Shown piece by piece: positions 1 through 6,034 of a stretch of DNA of 6,696 bases; the stretch's first letter is position 1; the number at the start of each line of letters is the position of its first letter. The notes below the pieces were generated by a model. The model was not told where the DNA came from. It saw only the letters and a list, made by a program, of their open reading frames with translations, and did no database searches. The DNA is taken from NCBI GenBank assembly GCA_028702975.1, contig JAQVNT010000086.1, positions 1 through 6,696 of the forward strand, given 5' to 3'. Made by a program: the position numbers and the translations under genes. Source of the stretch: Candidatus Delongbacteria bacterium (lineage in GTDB: Bacteria; UBA4055).

Positions 1-2
1 TT

Positions 3-98
3 CTGCTTTTGGGGAAAGAGGAGAATATGTCGTCGAATGTTAAAGTGCCCACGATGCTAATAAAAGATTTTAATTTCGCGGACACGACGACATTCTAA
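3..98 (+). CDS. possible C-terminal tail of an upstream gene (partial, doubtful)
   Basis: The third forward frame is open from the window edge to a TAA at 96-98, giving about 31 residues that end in KDFNFADTTTF. About two thirds of its codons begin with a purine, which is coding-like. The stop lies 7 bases before a strong terminator hairpin, as expected for the last gene of a transcript. The product cannot be recognised. A rival reading is the second frame, which ends at 41-43 with a protein-like GERGEYVVEC; in that case 44-105 would be untranslated. The minus strand is also open here but has no ribosome-binding site. I favour the first reading only weakly, and the sequence upstream of the window would settle it. 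Confidence 0.35.
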   Translation: MLLGKEENMSSNVKVPTMLIKDFNFADTTTF

Positions 99-105
99 GG
101 AAAAT

Positions 106-132
106 GTCCCGCTCCGGCGGGACTTTCTTTTT
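106..132 (+). terminator. intrinsic terminator with UNCG tetraloop
   Basis: A perfect 7-bp stem, GTCCCGC (106-112) with GCGGGAC (117-123), closes the loop TCCG, a member of the very stable UNCG tetraloop class with the preferred C-G closing pair. It is followed by TTTCTTTTT (124-132). This is a textbook Rho-independent terminator for the gene entering from the left. It ends only 14 bases before the next start codon, so it may also act as a leader attenuator for that gene. Confidence 0.85.
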
Positions 133-134
133 GT

Positions 135-140
135 GAGGGG
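135..140 (+). promoter_or_regulatory. ribosome-binding site of the ArsC-like gene
   Basis: GAGGGG lies 6 bases before the ATG at 147, a near-ideal Shine-Dalgarno distance that fixes this start. It begins three bases after the T-tract of the terminator, so no promoter can fit between terminator and gene. Confidence 0.75.
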
Positions 141-146
141 AAAATA

Positions 147-491
147 ATGAACATTCAGATATTCGGCAGAAAAAAAAGCAGCCTGACGAAAAAGGCGGAA
201 AGATTTTTTTCCGAGCGGAGGATAAAATTTCATTCGGTCGATCTTGACGAAAAGCCGATGAGCAGGGGAGAGCTTGAGAAAGTTATCACGGCGGTCGGCG
301 ATGCTCAGAAGCTGGTTGATAAGGAATCAAAACTGTATAAGTCAAAGTTCGCCTACCTTCAGTTCGATGTGAAAGAAGAGCTTTTGGAGAATCAGGAAAT
401 GCTTAAGCTTCCGATAGTCAGGAACGGTAATAAAGCAGCGGCCGGTGATGCTCCCGAAGTATGGAAAATGTGGATAGAAGAAGAGAAATAG
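147..491 (+). CDS. ArsC/Spx-family thioredoxin-fold protein lacking cysteines
   Basis: This 114-residue protein matches the length and layout of the ArsC/Spx/YffB family. It has a first beta strand and loop at 3-16 (IQIFGRKKSSLTKK), a VDLDEKPMSRGEL segment at 31-43 typical of the family's 'D..E.P.s..EL' region, and the late LPIVRNG strand at 88-94 with a Gly at 100 and the PEVWKMW helix at the end. In active arsenate reductases and in Spx the first loop carries C or CxxC. Here those positions are Ser11 and Thr14, and the whole protein has no cysteine. The Arg of the usual RPIV motif is Leu88. I infer that it is not a thiol reductase and may be a binding or adaptor protein. The fold call is fairly sure, the role unknown. 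Its stop is one base before the MFS start, so the two genes form an operon. Confidence 0.8.
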   Translation: MNIQIFGRKKSSLTKKAERFFSERRIKFHSVDLDEKPMSRGELEKVITAVGDAQKLVDKESKLYKSKFAYLQFDVKEELLENQEMLKLPIVRNGNKAAAGDAPEVWKMWIEEEK

Positions 492-492
492 T

Positions 493-1749
493 ATGGTCCA
501 AGGTTACAGAGTCTTAAAATACAATATAAAGAAGATTTTTCCCGCATTTAGGCATAAGAGTTACCGTCTTTTCTGGACGGGGCAGAGCGTTTCGCTTTCA
601 GGCACCTGGATGCAGACTACTGCTCAGGCGTGGCTCGTTTACGAGCTGACCGGTTCGCCTTTCCTTCTCGGCCTGATCGGCGCACTTGAATTCACTCCGG
701 TAATGCTGTTCTCGCTTTTTGCGGGAGTGTATCTTGACAGGCACTCAAAGAAGAAGATAATACTTCTGACCCAGTCTACAGCAATGGTGCTGGCCGGAAT
801 CCTTACGGTGCTCGTATTGACGGGAACAGTCGTTTTCTGGCATATAGCGGTCATAGCTGTGCTCATGGGGTTCGTGAGAACCCTGGATATGCCTACAAGG
901 CAGTCGTTTATGATAGAACTTGTAGGTAAGCACCACCTGACAAGCGCTATTGCTCTGAATTCAGTCACTTTCAACCTCGCCAGGATCGTCGGTCCGGCAG
1001 TCGGAGGAATGCTTATCTCCCAGTTCGGGATCGGTTTCTGCTTCCTGTTCAATGCCTTATCATACTTGGCTGTTCTCATAAGCGTTTACTACATCAACCC
1101 CAGAGTTATCGAGAACACTGAAACTGTAAGGAAAGCAGTTCTTCTTGAGATCAAAGAAGGCTTAAAATATATAAGAGGGAAAATCATCCTGTCCAGACCT
1201 CTGATCGTGCTTGCGGTAGTATCTCTTTTCGCAATAAATTTCAATATCCTCGTGCCTGTTCTGGCCAAATCCGTTCTAGGTACCGATGCTCAGGGATTCG
1301 GTTATCTGCTGTCGGCACTCGGTTTAGGCTCGATCATCGGCGCGCTTACCGTCGCATCAGCTTCCCACAAAATAGACAGAAAAGTGATGATCAGGTACGG
1401 TCCTTACGCGATAAGCATTGCCATGATAATCATCGGTCTTTCGGTAAACTTCGGTATGGCGGTAGTGTTCCTGATACTGCTCGGGATAGCCAACCTTATG
1501 TTCTTTACTTCAATAAACTCGACACTTCAGCTTAATTCCGATTCAAAGTACCGTGGGAGAGTTATGAGCGTCTATACTATGGTATTCGGCGGGGTAACGC
1601 CTTTCGGAAACCTGTTCTCAGGTTCAGTTTCGGACAGATGGGGCGGAAGGGCCGGTTTTATCATCTGCGCTGTCATCGTGATCGTTCTGGTGGCATTGAT
1701 CAGATTCTATATGAGGGACGAAATGAGAGTGCGAAATCTTAAATCTTGA
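493..1749 (+). CDS. MFS exporter, EntS-like (MFS_3 type)
   Basis: This 418-residue inner-membrane protein has about twelve hydrophobic segments (roughly 28-50 for the first and 385-405 for the last) and a long polar linker around 203-232 between the two six-helix halves. The MFS motif A, GVYLDRHSKKK, lies at 78-88 between helices 2 and 3. The stretches WMQTTAQAWLVYELTGSP (39-56), RQSFMIELV with LNSVTFNLARIVGPAVGG (136-172) and GRVMSVYTMVFGG (355-367) are typical of the enterobactin-exporter-like MFS_3 branch. Such proteins are proton-driven drug or siderophore exporters; the substrate here cannot be told. The start is one base after the ArsC-like stop, and a purine-rich stretch within that gene's last codons serves as ribosome-binding site. 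No terminator hairpin follows it, and a promoter for the next gene overlaps its stop codon. Length and motifs look intact. Confidence 0.9.
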   Translation: MVQGYRVLKYNIKKIFPAFRHKSYRLFWTGQSVSLSGTWMQTTAQAWLVYELTGSPFLLGLIGALEFTPVMLFSLFAGVYLDRHSKKKIILLTQSTAMVLAGILTVLVLTGTVVFWHIAVIAVLMGFVRTLDMPTRQSFMIELVGKHHLTSAIALNSVTFNLARIVGPAVGGMLISQFGIGFCFLFNALSYLAVLISVYYINPRVIENTETVRKAVLLEIKEGLKYIRGKIILSRPLIVLAVVSLFAINFNILVPVLAKSVLGTDAQGFGYLLSALGLGSIIGALTVASASHKIDRKVMIRYGPYAISIAMIIIGLSVNFGMAVVFLILLGIANLMFFTSINSTLQLNSDSKYRGRVMSVYTMVFGGVTPFGNLFSGSVSDRWGGRAGFIICAVIVIVLVALIRFYMRDEMRVRNLKS

Positions 1750-1774
1750 CAATACCCAAATATTATTTTAATTT
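1746..1774 (+). promoter_or_regulatory. candidate sigma70-type promoter for the exported protein
   Basis: A perfect -35 box TTGACA (1746-1751) overlaps the stop codon of the MFS gene. It is followed after exactly 17 bp by TAATTT (1769-1774), which keeps the three most conserved -10 positions (TA...T). Transcription would start near 1781, leaving a leader of about 22 bases. The region is AT-rich, so part of the match may be chance. Confidence 0.45.
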
Positions 1775-1802
1775 TAGGTCAAAGCATTAATTTGGAATTG
1801 AT

Positions 1803-2321
1803 ATGAGAAGAAAACTGCTGCTTCTGTTAGTTATAACTTTTATACAGATATCTATTTGCGAACACCGTTATTATTTAAGTCCGGGGTTAAGAGTGTCCTG
1901 GGATTTTAGGGAGCATATTGTCGTATCGCCCAAATTAAGTCTCGGTGTTATAGGTAACCAGCCTGCGAACATGTTGTTCAGGAACATAACTATAGGAATG
2001 AAGAAACCTTACGGACACAATAAGGAAGAAGTGTTTTTAAGTTACTATCTTGAGGTTCAGGGAGGATGGATTGGAATTCCTGACCCGGGTGGTTTTCTCA
2101 ATGATATAGATCCTATCACGGTATATGGGGGAGGAATAGGCTTTTCTCTAAGTAGGAACAAAGAAAATTATTATCTTTGTCCAAAATTTTCAGCGTTCGC
2201 AGGTCTGATCGGTTTTGCTATCGTTGATGCTGACTACAACACATTATCCGGATGGAACAGCGATGTCGGATTGCAGCTGGCTTTGCCTTTCTTCTGGATA
2301 GGCGATGCACCTTCTTTATAA
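1803..2321 (+). CDS. predicted exported protein of unknown function, beta-rich
   Basis: I do not recognise this 172-residue protein. It begins MRRKLLLLLVITFIQISIC, a clear signal-peptide pattern: basic N-terminus, then a hydrophobic core to about residue 17. Cys19 is preceded by SI rather than a good lipobox, so lipoprotein modification is unlikely. The rest is rich in glycine and aromatics with alternating hydrophobic strands (for example 27-34, 78-90, 106-116, 130-141, 154-165), suggesting a small beta-barrel or beta-sandwich in the outer membrane or periplasm. It ends LALPFFWIGDAPSL, not in the terminal aromatic residue usual for outer-membrane porins. A weak GGA lies 6 bases before the ATG. 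It has its own candidate promoter and ends just before a bidirectional terminator, so it is probably a single-gene transcript. It is likely a real gene. Confidence 0.7.
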   Translation: MRRKLLLLLVITFIQISICEHRYYLSPGLRVSWDFREHIVVSPKLSLGVIGNQPANMLFRNITIGMKKPYGHNKEEVFLSYYLEVQGGWIGIPDPGGFLNDIDPITVYGGGIGFSLSRNKENYYLCPKFSAFAGLIGFAIVDADYNTLSGWNSDVGLQLALPFFWIGDAPSL

Positions 2322-2337
2322 GATAACTTTTAATGAT

Positions 2338-2366
2338 AAAAAAAAGGGGTCGTTTTAGACCCCTTT
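2338..2366. terminator. bidirectional terminator between convergent genes
   Basis: A perfect 9-bp stem, AAAGGGGTC (2343-2351) with GACCCCTTT (2358-2366), encloses the loop GTTTTA. Read on the minus strand the hairpin is followed by eight T residues (complement of 2338-2345), a strong terminator for the aminotransferase operon. Read on the plus strand the U-tract is short (TTT then GAAATTT), so it works less well for the exported-protein gene ending 22 bases earlier. Confidence 0.85.
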
Positions 2367-2371
2367 GAAAT

Positions 2372-3469
2372 TTAATTGTAGAATTCTTTAATTTTATCGG
2401 AGATATAGTCGATCTCCTCATTCGTGATGTGCGGATGCATCGGGAGAGAGATTATTCCTTCGGCTACTTTCTCAGCTGTCGGGAAAGAACCTTTTCCAAG
2501 CCCCATATCAGCAAATGCATGCTGGAGATGAAGCGGTATCGGATAATGAATGGCTGACGGTATCTTGTTATCTGTCAGATATCTCTGAAGGTCATCTCTC
2601 GATTTTACCTGTATTGAGAACTGGTGATAGATATGATAACTGTCCGGATGCTCGAAAGGAATTATCGCCGTGCTCTCAAGGTTCTTTTTATATCTTGCGG
2701 CGGCCTGTCTTCTCTTCTCGTTCCACTGATCGAGAAAATCGAGCTTGATGTTCAGAATTGCGGCCTGAATAGCGTCCAGTCTCGAGTTTACGCCAAGAAC
2801 ATGATGTTTGTACCTTTCGTTCTGACCGTGATTGGCTATCATCCTTACCTTTGCGGCAAGCTCGTCGCTGTTTGTCAGCATAAGCCCGCCGTCTCCTGCG
2901 GCGCCGAGGTTCTTTGCAGGGTAGAAGCTCACAGTTGCAATATCAGACATTGAACCCAGCATTCTCCCCTTGTATTTTGCGCCGAAACCCTGCGCGTTGT
3001 CCTCTATCACGGCGATGCCGTGCTTTTTAGCGATCGCATTGATCCTGTCCATATCGGCGGCCTGGCCGTAAAGGTGAACGGGTATGATCGCTTTCGTTTT
3101 CGGCGTTATGGCGGCCTCGATCTTTTCAGGATCGATATTGTAGGTCTCGGGATCAATGTCCACGAAGACCGATGTCGCTCCGAGTATCCTTATCGTCTCG
3201 GCCGTAGCTATGAAGGTGAACGGCGTCGTTATGATCTCGTCGCCCGGTTTTATATCCAGCGCCATCATAGCTATCTGCAGCGCGTCCGTTCCGTTCGCGC
3301 AGCCTATCGCGTGTTTCACGCCTATGTATGCGGCGGCTTTTTCTTCAAAAGCTTTTACTTCCGGTCCGCCTATGTAATATCCGCCTGAAAGTACTTCGGA
3401 GACCTTAGGCTCAACTCTCGACCTTATCTCTTCGTACATTTTTTTCATGTCAACCATTTGAATGTTCAT
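2372..3469 (-). CDS. DegT/DnrJ/EryC1/StrS-family sugar aminotransferase (WbpE/QdtB-like)
   Basis: This 365-residue PLP enzyme would transfer an amino group, usually from glutamate, to a keto-sugar nucleotide for surface glycan synthesis. Visible landmarks are GCANGTDAL at 56-64 (phosphate-binding region), TPFTFIATA at 82-90, EDNAQGFGA at 156-164 with Asp157 as the expected partner of the pyridine nitrogen, and SFYPAKNLGAAGDGG at 181-195 with Lys186 as the Schiff-base lysine. The tail holds IHYPIPLHLQ (307-316) and the SLPMHPHIT segment (341-349) seen in WbpE, QdtB and FdtB relatives. All catalytic elements look intact and the length is normal. The exact sugar (3-amino or 4-amino) cannot be decided. 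The frame stays open 30 codons further upstream inside the EF-G-like gene, but MNIQMVDMKK is the natural family start and has GAGGA 8 bases upstream. It is coupled to the EF-G-like gene by a one-base gap and ends at the bidirectional terminator. Confidence 0.93.
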   Translation of the reverse strand: MNIQMVDMKKMYEEIRSRVEPKVSEVLSGGYYIGGPEVKAFEEKAAAYIGVKHAIGCANGTDALQIAMMALDIKPGDEIITTPFTFIATAETIRILGATSVFVDIDPETYNIDPEKIEAAITPKTKAIIPVHLYGQAADMDRINAIAKKHGIAVIEDNAQGFGAKYKGRMLGSMSDIATVSFYPAKNLGAAGDGGLMLTNSDELAAKVRMIANHGQNERYKHHVLGVNSRLDAIQAAILNIKLDFLDQWNEKRRQAAARYKKNLESTAIIPFEHPDSYHIYHQFSIQVKSRDDLQRYLTDNKIPSAIHYPIPLHLQHAFADMGLGKGSFPTAEKVAEGIISLPMHPHITNEEIDYISDKIKEFYN

Positions 3470-3470
3470 T

Positions 3471-5549
3471 CTATTCTTCCTCTTCCTGACCTTTACTGGC
3501 CTCGTATTTCTCAACGATCTTCTGCTGAACTTCGTATGGAACCACTTCGTAATGGTCAAAGTCGATCTCGAACGATCCTTTTCCCTGGGTCATGGTTTTC
3601 AAAGTAGTAGCGTATCTGTAGAGCTCGCTTAGAGGCACTTTAGCGGTTATCAGCTGTTTGCCGGATTTTGATTCCATGCCTTCCGGTCTTCCTCTCCTTG
3701 ATGATATATCTCCCATAACATCGCCTGTATATTCTTCAGGCACAGATATTTTTATATTATAGATAGGCTCGAGAAGTATAGGATTCGCTTTCTTGAAAAG
3801 ATCTTTGAAACACATTCTGGAAGCGATCTTAAAAGCCATTTCTGAAGAATCGACATCGTGGAATTTTCCGAAGAACAGTTCAACTTCAAGGTCAACTACC
3901 AGCGATCCTGATATAACACCTGTGACCATTGTTTCGTTCACGCCTTTTTCAACAGCCGGAACAAATCTTGCGGGGATCGATCCTCCTGTGATGGAATCGA
4001 CAAAATTATAGCCTTCGCCTCTTCCTTTTGGACGGACCCTCATGTGTACCTCACCGAACTGTCCCTTACCGCCTGACTGCTTTTTGTGACGGTACGAACC
4101 TTCAGCTTTACCTGTTATCGTTTCCCTGTAAGGTATTTTTGGTTCGGCAATATCGATCTCAATATTGAATCTCTCTTTTAATTTTTCGATCATAGTCTCT
4201 AAATGCTTCATTCCCTGACCATGAATTATAGTCTCGTGCATTTCAGGATCGATCTTATATCCGAATGTAGGATCTTCGTTCGACAAGGCAAGTAAAGCCT
4301 GACCGATCTTAGCATCGTCTTTTTTATCTTTCGTCTTCACAGCTTCCCACATAAGAGGCTTAGGAACTTCGATCGGTTTTATTGTATAGTTCACTGATTT
4401 ATCCGAAAGAGTATCATTCGTCTTAGTGTATTTCAGCTTGACAACAGCTCCGATATCGCCGGCAAAAAGTTCGTTCGTCTCATGCCTTGTTTTGCCTGTC
4501 ACCACATTAAGAAGTCCGATCCTTTCAACATTGTCGCCGTTCTTTATGTCCGATCCGCCCGAAAGCTTGCCTGTAACGATCTTGAAGAAGGTCAGGTCGC
4601 CCACATGAGCCTCAGCTACAGTTTTGAATACGAATGCGCTGAATGGTTTGCTTTCGTCGGTAGCGATCTCTTTTTCGCCGTCCTTATCCGTAACGGTCGT
4701 TTTTATATCTGCAGGTGAAAGGAATATGCTGTCGAATTTATCCATCAGCGAGTTGACGCCGACGCCCTTTAAAGCGCTTCCGCAGAAGACAGGGAATATG
4801 GCTCCGTCGGTAAAAGCTTTCTTGAAGCCTGTGTTGAATTCTTCCGGAGAAAGTTCACCTGCTTCGAGATATTTGTTCATGAGTTCTTCATCAGAGCCCG
4901 CAATGTTCTCTACGAGGGCGGCTTTAATTTCTTCAGCTTTTGCTTTTACATTATCAGGAATATCTTTTGCCGCCGGTTTTCCGTTCTCCATTACATACAT
5001 TTTCATGTCGAAGATGTCAATTATGCCGTGGAAGGTTTCGCCTTTGCCTACAGGGAACTGTACTTCAGTTACCGATGACGAAAAAGCTGTCTGAAGGTTC
5101 GATATAACTTTGTCGTAGTCTGCGTTTTCATAGTCGCACTTGTTTATGAAAAAAGCTGTTGGTTTATTGTTGTGACGGGCAATTTCAAATCCCAATTCGG
5201 TACCTACTTCCATACCCTGAGTGCTTGCGGCTGACAAAGTGATAAGTATCGAATCAGCTACTTTGATCGCGCTGTGTGTTTCACCGATGAAGTCGGCATA
5301 ACCGGGACAGTCTATCAGGTTGTATTTGATATCTTTGTTCTCGATCGCCAGAAGAGAAGACCTGATCGAGTATTTTTTCTCAATTTCGTTCTGCGAGTAA
5401 TCGGAAACTGTTGTTCCGTCGTCAATACTGCCCATACGGGTGATCTTACCTGTGTGGAAAGCTATGCTCTCAGCCAAGATCGTTTTACCGACGGAGTTGT
5501 GTCCGACGATAGCGATGTTTCTTATTTCTCTGGCGTGATAGGCTTTCAT
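3471..5549 (-). CDS. EF-G-like translational GTPase, EF-G2 class
   Basis: The 692 residues follow the EF-G domain order. The G domain has GHNSVGKT (16-23), DCPGYADF (80-87), NKCD (136-139) and GSAL (257-260). Domain II is roughly 301-395 and III roughly 396-472. Domain IV carries HKKQSGGKGQFGEV (488-501), GGSIPARFVPAVEKG (522-536) and HDVDSSEMAFKIA (564-576), so the tip histidine His564 is kept. Domain V has SVPEEYTGDVMGDISSRRG (602-620). The switch I RGITI of canonical EF-G is KYSI here, and the catalytic His of DTPGH is Tyr84. Together with GTTVSDY (45-51) this is the pattern of the EF-G2 class, such as Thermus EF-G-2, whose members are reported to be weak or non-essential translocases. It is probably a second EF-G-like factor and not the main fusA. 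A strong GGAGGA precedes the ATG. The glutamate-rich tail GQEEEE overlaps the ribosome-binding site of the aminotransferase. Confidence 0.92.
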   Translation of the reverse strand: MKAYHAREIRNIAIVGHNSVGKTILAESIAFHTGKITRMGSIDDGTTVSDYSQNEIEKKYSIRSSLLAIENKDIKYNLIDCPGYADFIGETHSAIKVADSILITLSAASTQGMEVGTELGFEIARHNNKPTAFFINKCDYENADYDKVISNLQTAFSSSVTEVQFPVGKGETFHGIIDIFDMKMYVMENGKPAAKDIPDNVKAKAEEIKAALVENIAGSDEELMNKYLEAGELSPEEFNTGFKKAFTDGAIFPVFCGSALKGVGVNSLMDKFDSIFLSPADIKTTVTDKDGEKEIATDESKPFSAFVFKTVAEAHVGDLTFFKIVTGKLSGGSDIKNGDNVERIGLLNVVTGKTRHETNELFAGDIGAVVKLKYTKTNDTLSDKSVNYTIKPIEVPKPLMWEAVKTKDKKDDAKIGQALLALSNEDPTFGYKIDPEMHETIIHGQGMKHLETMIEKLKERFNIEIDIAEPKIPYRETITGKAEGSYRHKKQSGGKGQFGEVHMRVRPKGRGEGYNFVDSITGGSIPARFVPAVEKGVNETMVTGVISGSLVVDLEVELFFGKFHDVDSSEMAFKIASRMCFKDLFKKANPILLEPIYNIKISVPEEYTGDVMGDISSRRGRPEGMESKSGKQLITAKVPLSELYRYATTLKTMTQGKGSFEIDFDHYEVVPYEVQQKIVEKYEASKGQEEEE
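3478..3482 (-). promoter_or_regulatory. ribosome-binding site of the aminotransferase inside the EF-G-like tail
   Basis: GAGGA on the minus strand, formed by Glu codons at the end of the EF-G-like gene, lies 8 bases before the ATG at 3469. The EF-G-like stop codon TAG and a single A separate them, so a terminating ribosome can restart directly. This site decides the start at 3469 over the longer open frame. Confidence 0.65.
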
Positions 5550-5552
5550 TTT

Positions 5553-5558
5553 TCCTCC
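5553..5558 (-). promoter_or_regulatory. strong ribosome-binding site of the EF-G-like gene
   Basis: GGAGGA on the minus strand is the strongest Shine-Dalgarno match in the window. It is followed by a short A-rich spacer before the ATG at 5549, supporting this start and suggesting efficient translation. Confidence 0.75.
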
Positions 5559-5602
5559 GATTTATTATTAAATTAATTACTTACATTTATAAAAGCGCGG
5601 TA

Positions 5603-5631
5603 AAAATAAAGATATTGCCGTTTATAGTCAA
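5603..5631 (-). promoter_or_regulatory. candidate sigma70-type promoter for the EF-G-like/aminotransferase operon
   Basis: On the minus strand TTGACT (complement of 5626-5631) is followed after 17 bp by TATTTT (complement of 5603-5608): five of six and four of six matches to the sigma70 consensus. Transcription would begin near 5596, giving a leader of about 47 bases. It lies in the 116-base gap after the cupin gene, where no GC-rich terminator is visible, so read-through from the cupin is also possible. Confidence 0.5.
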
Positions 5632-5665
5632 GATATTTTAATATTAATTTTATATTACTAAAACA

Positions 5666-6007
5666 CTATATCCTGCTGTAATCGTCCTGATATCTGATTA
5701 TATCGTCCTCCCCGAAATATGACCCCGTCTGTATCTCGATAAATGATACATTCTCACTGCCTTTGTTCTCGATCCTGTGTTTCTGTTCTTTTTTGATAGT
5801 GACGAACTCGCCGTATTTCTTTTCGATCTCTTTTCCGTCAATGGTGATCACGGCCGTTCCCTGAACTATCATCCAGAGCTCGTCTCTTTTTTTGTGCGAC
5901 TGATAACTTAATCTCTGTCCGGGTTTGACATCTATTCTTTTGACCTTATATCTGTCACTCTCTTCAAGGATGGTAAAACTGCCCCACGGTCTTTCTTCTG
6001 AATACAT
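5666..6007 (-). CDS. stand-alone cupin, mannose-6-phosphate isomerase type II-like
   Basis: This 113-residue single-domain cupin matches the C-terminal isomerase domain of ManC/AlgA-type bifunctional enzymes without the nucleotidyltransferase half. It starts with the family signature RPWGSF (6-11), then YKVKRIDVKPGQRLSYQSH (20-38), RDELWMIVQGTA (41-52), HRIEN (77-81) and ends GSYFGEDDIIRYQDDYSR (95-112). Likely metal ligands, by analogy with the family, are Gln36, His38, Glu43 and His77; the second histidine of the common HxH is Lys40, a variation I believe also occurs in stand-alone relatives. The expected role is fructose-6-phosphate/mannose-6-phosphate interconversion for GDP-mannose and glycan supply, in line with the nearby sugar aminotransferase. 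The start is the ATG at 6007, with GGAG 8 bases upstream. A TTG eight codons earlier is rejected because it has no ribosome-binding site and lies at or before the predicted transcription start. Confidence 0.85.
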   Translation of the reverse strand: MYSEERPWGSFTILEESDRYKVKRIDVKPGQRLSYQSHKKRDELWMIVQGTAVITIDGKEIEKKYGEFVTIKKEQKHRIENKGSENVSFIEIQTGSYFGEDDIIRYQDDYSRI

Positions 6008-6015
6008 TTGCTCGG

Positions 6016-6019
6016 CTCC
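6016..6019 (-). promoter_or_regulatory. ribosome-binding site of the cupin gene
   Basis: GGAG on the minus strand lies 8 bases before the ATG at 6007. The alternative TTG start at 6031 has no comparable purine-rich site, so this site decides the shorter, 113-residue product, which also begins close to the family's usual RPWG motif. Confidence 0.6.
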
Positions 6020-6034
6020 GCTTAAATTCAAATG

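Noticed and set aside
639..1079. 146-codon open frame on the minus strand inside the MFS gene
   Set aside because: It is the antisense shadow of a clear MFS gene; the translation has no recognisable domain and no ribosome-binding site was evident.
1803..1862. Lipoprotein signal at Cys19 of the exported protein
   Set aside because: The residues before Cys are I-S-I, and isoleucine at -1 does not fit a lipobox (Gly/Ala/Ser expected); an ordinary signal peptide is more likely.
3020..3388. 122-codon open frame on the plus strand inside the aminotransferase
   Set aside because: The opposite strand codes a complete, motif-rich aminotransferase; this frame is Arg/Tyr-rich low-quality sequence typical of a shadow.
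3470..3559. N-terminal extension of the aminotransferase by 30 codons
   Set aside because: The extension is Arg/Lys-rich, overlaps the EF-G-like C-terminus in another frame and precedes the normal family start MNIQMVDMKK, which has its own ribosome-binding site.
4624..5094. 156-codon open frame on the plus strand inside the EF-G-like gene
   Set aside because: It is Ser/Pro-rich shadow sequence opposite conserved EF-G domains, without family features.
5274..5576. 100-codon open frame on the plus strand reaching past the EF-G-like start
   Set aside because: It is antisense to the G domain and the translation looks random; it would run into the promoter region of the real gene.
5559..5665. Terminator for the cupin gene in the spacer before the EF-G-like gene
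   Set aside because: Only AT-only short palindromes such as TTAATATTAA are present; no GC-containing stem with a T-tract was found.
6008..6031. TTG start adding eight residues to the cupin
   Set aside because: There is no ribosome-binding site before it and the predicted transcription start falls at or after it; the ATG at 6007 has GGAG at a good distance.
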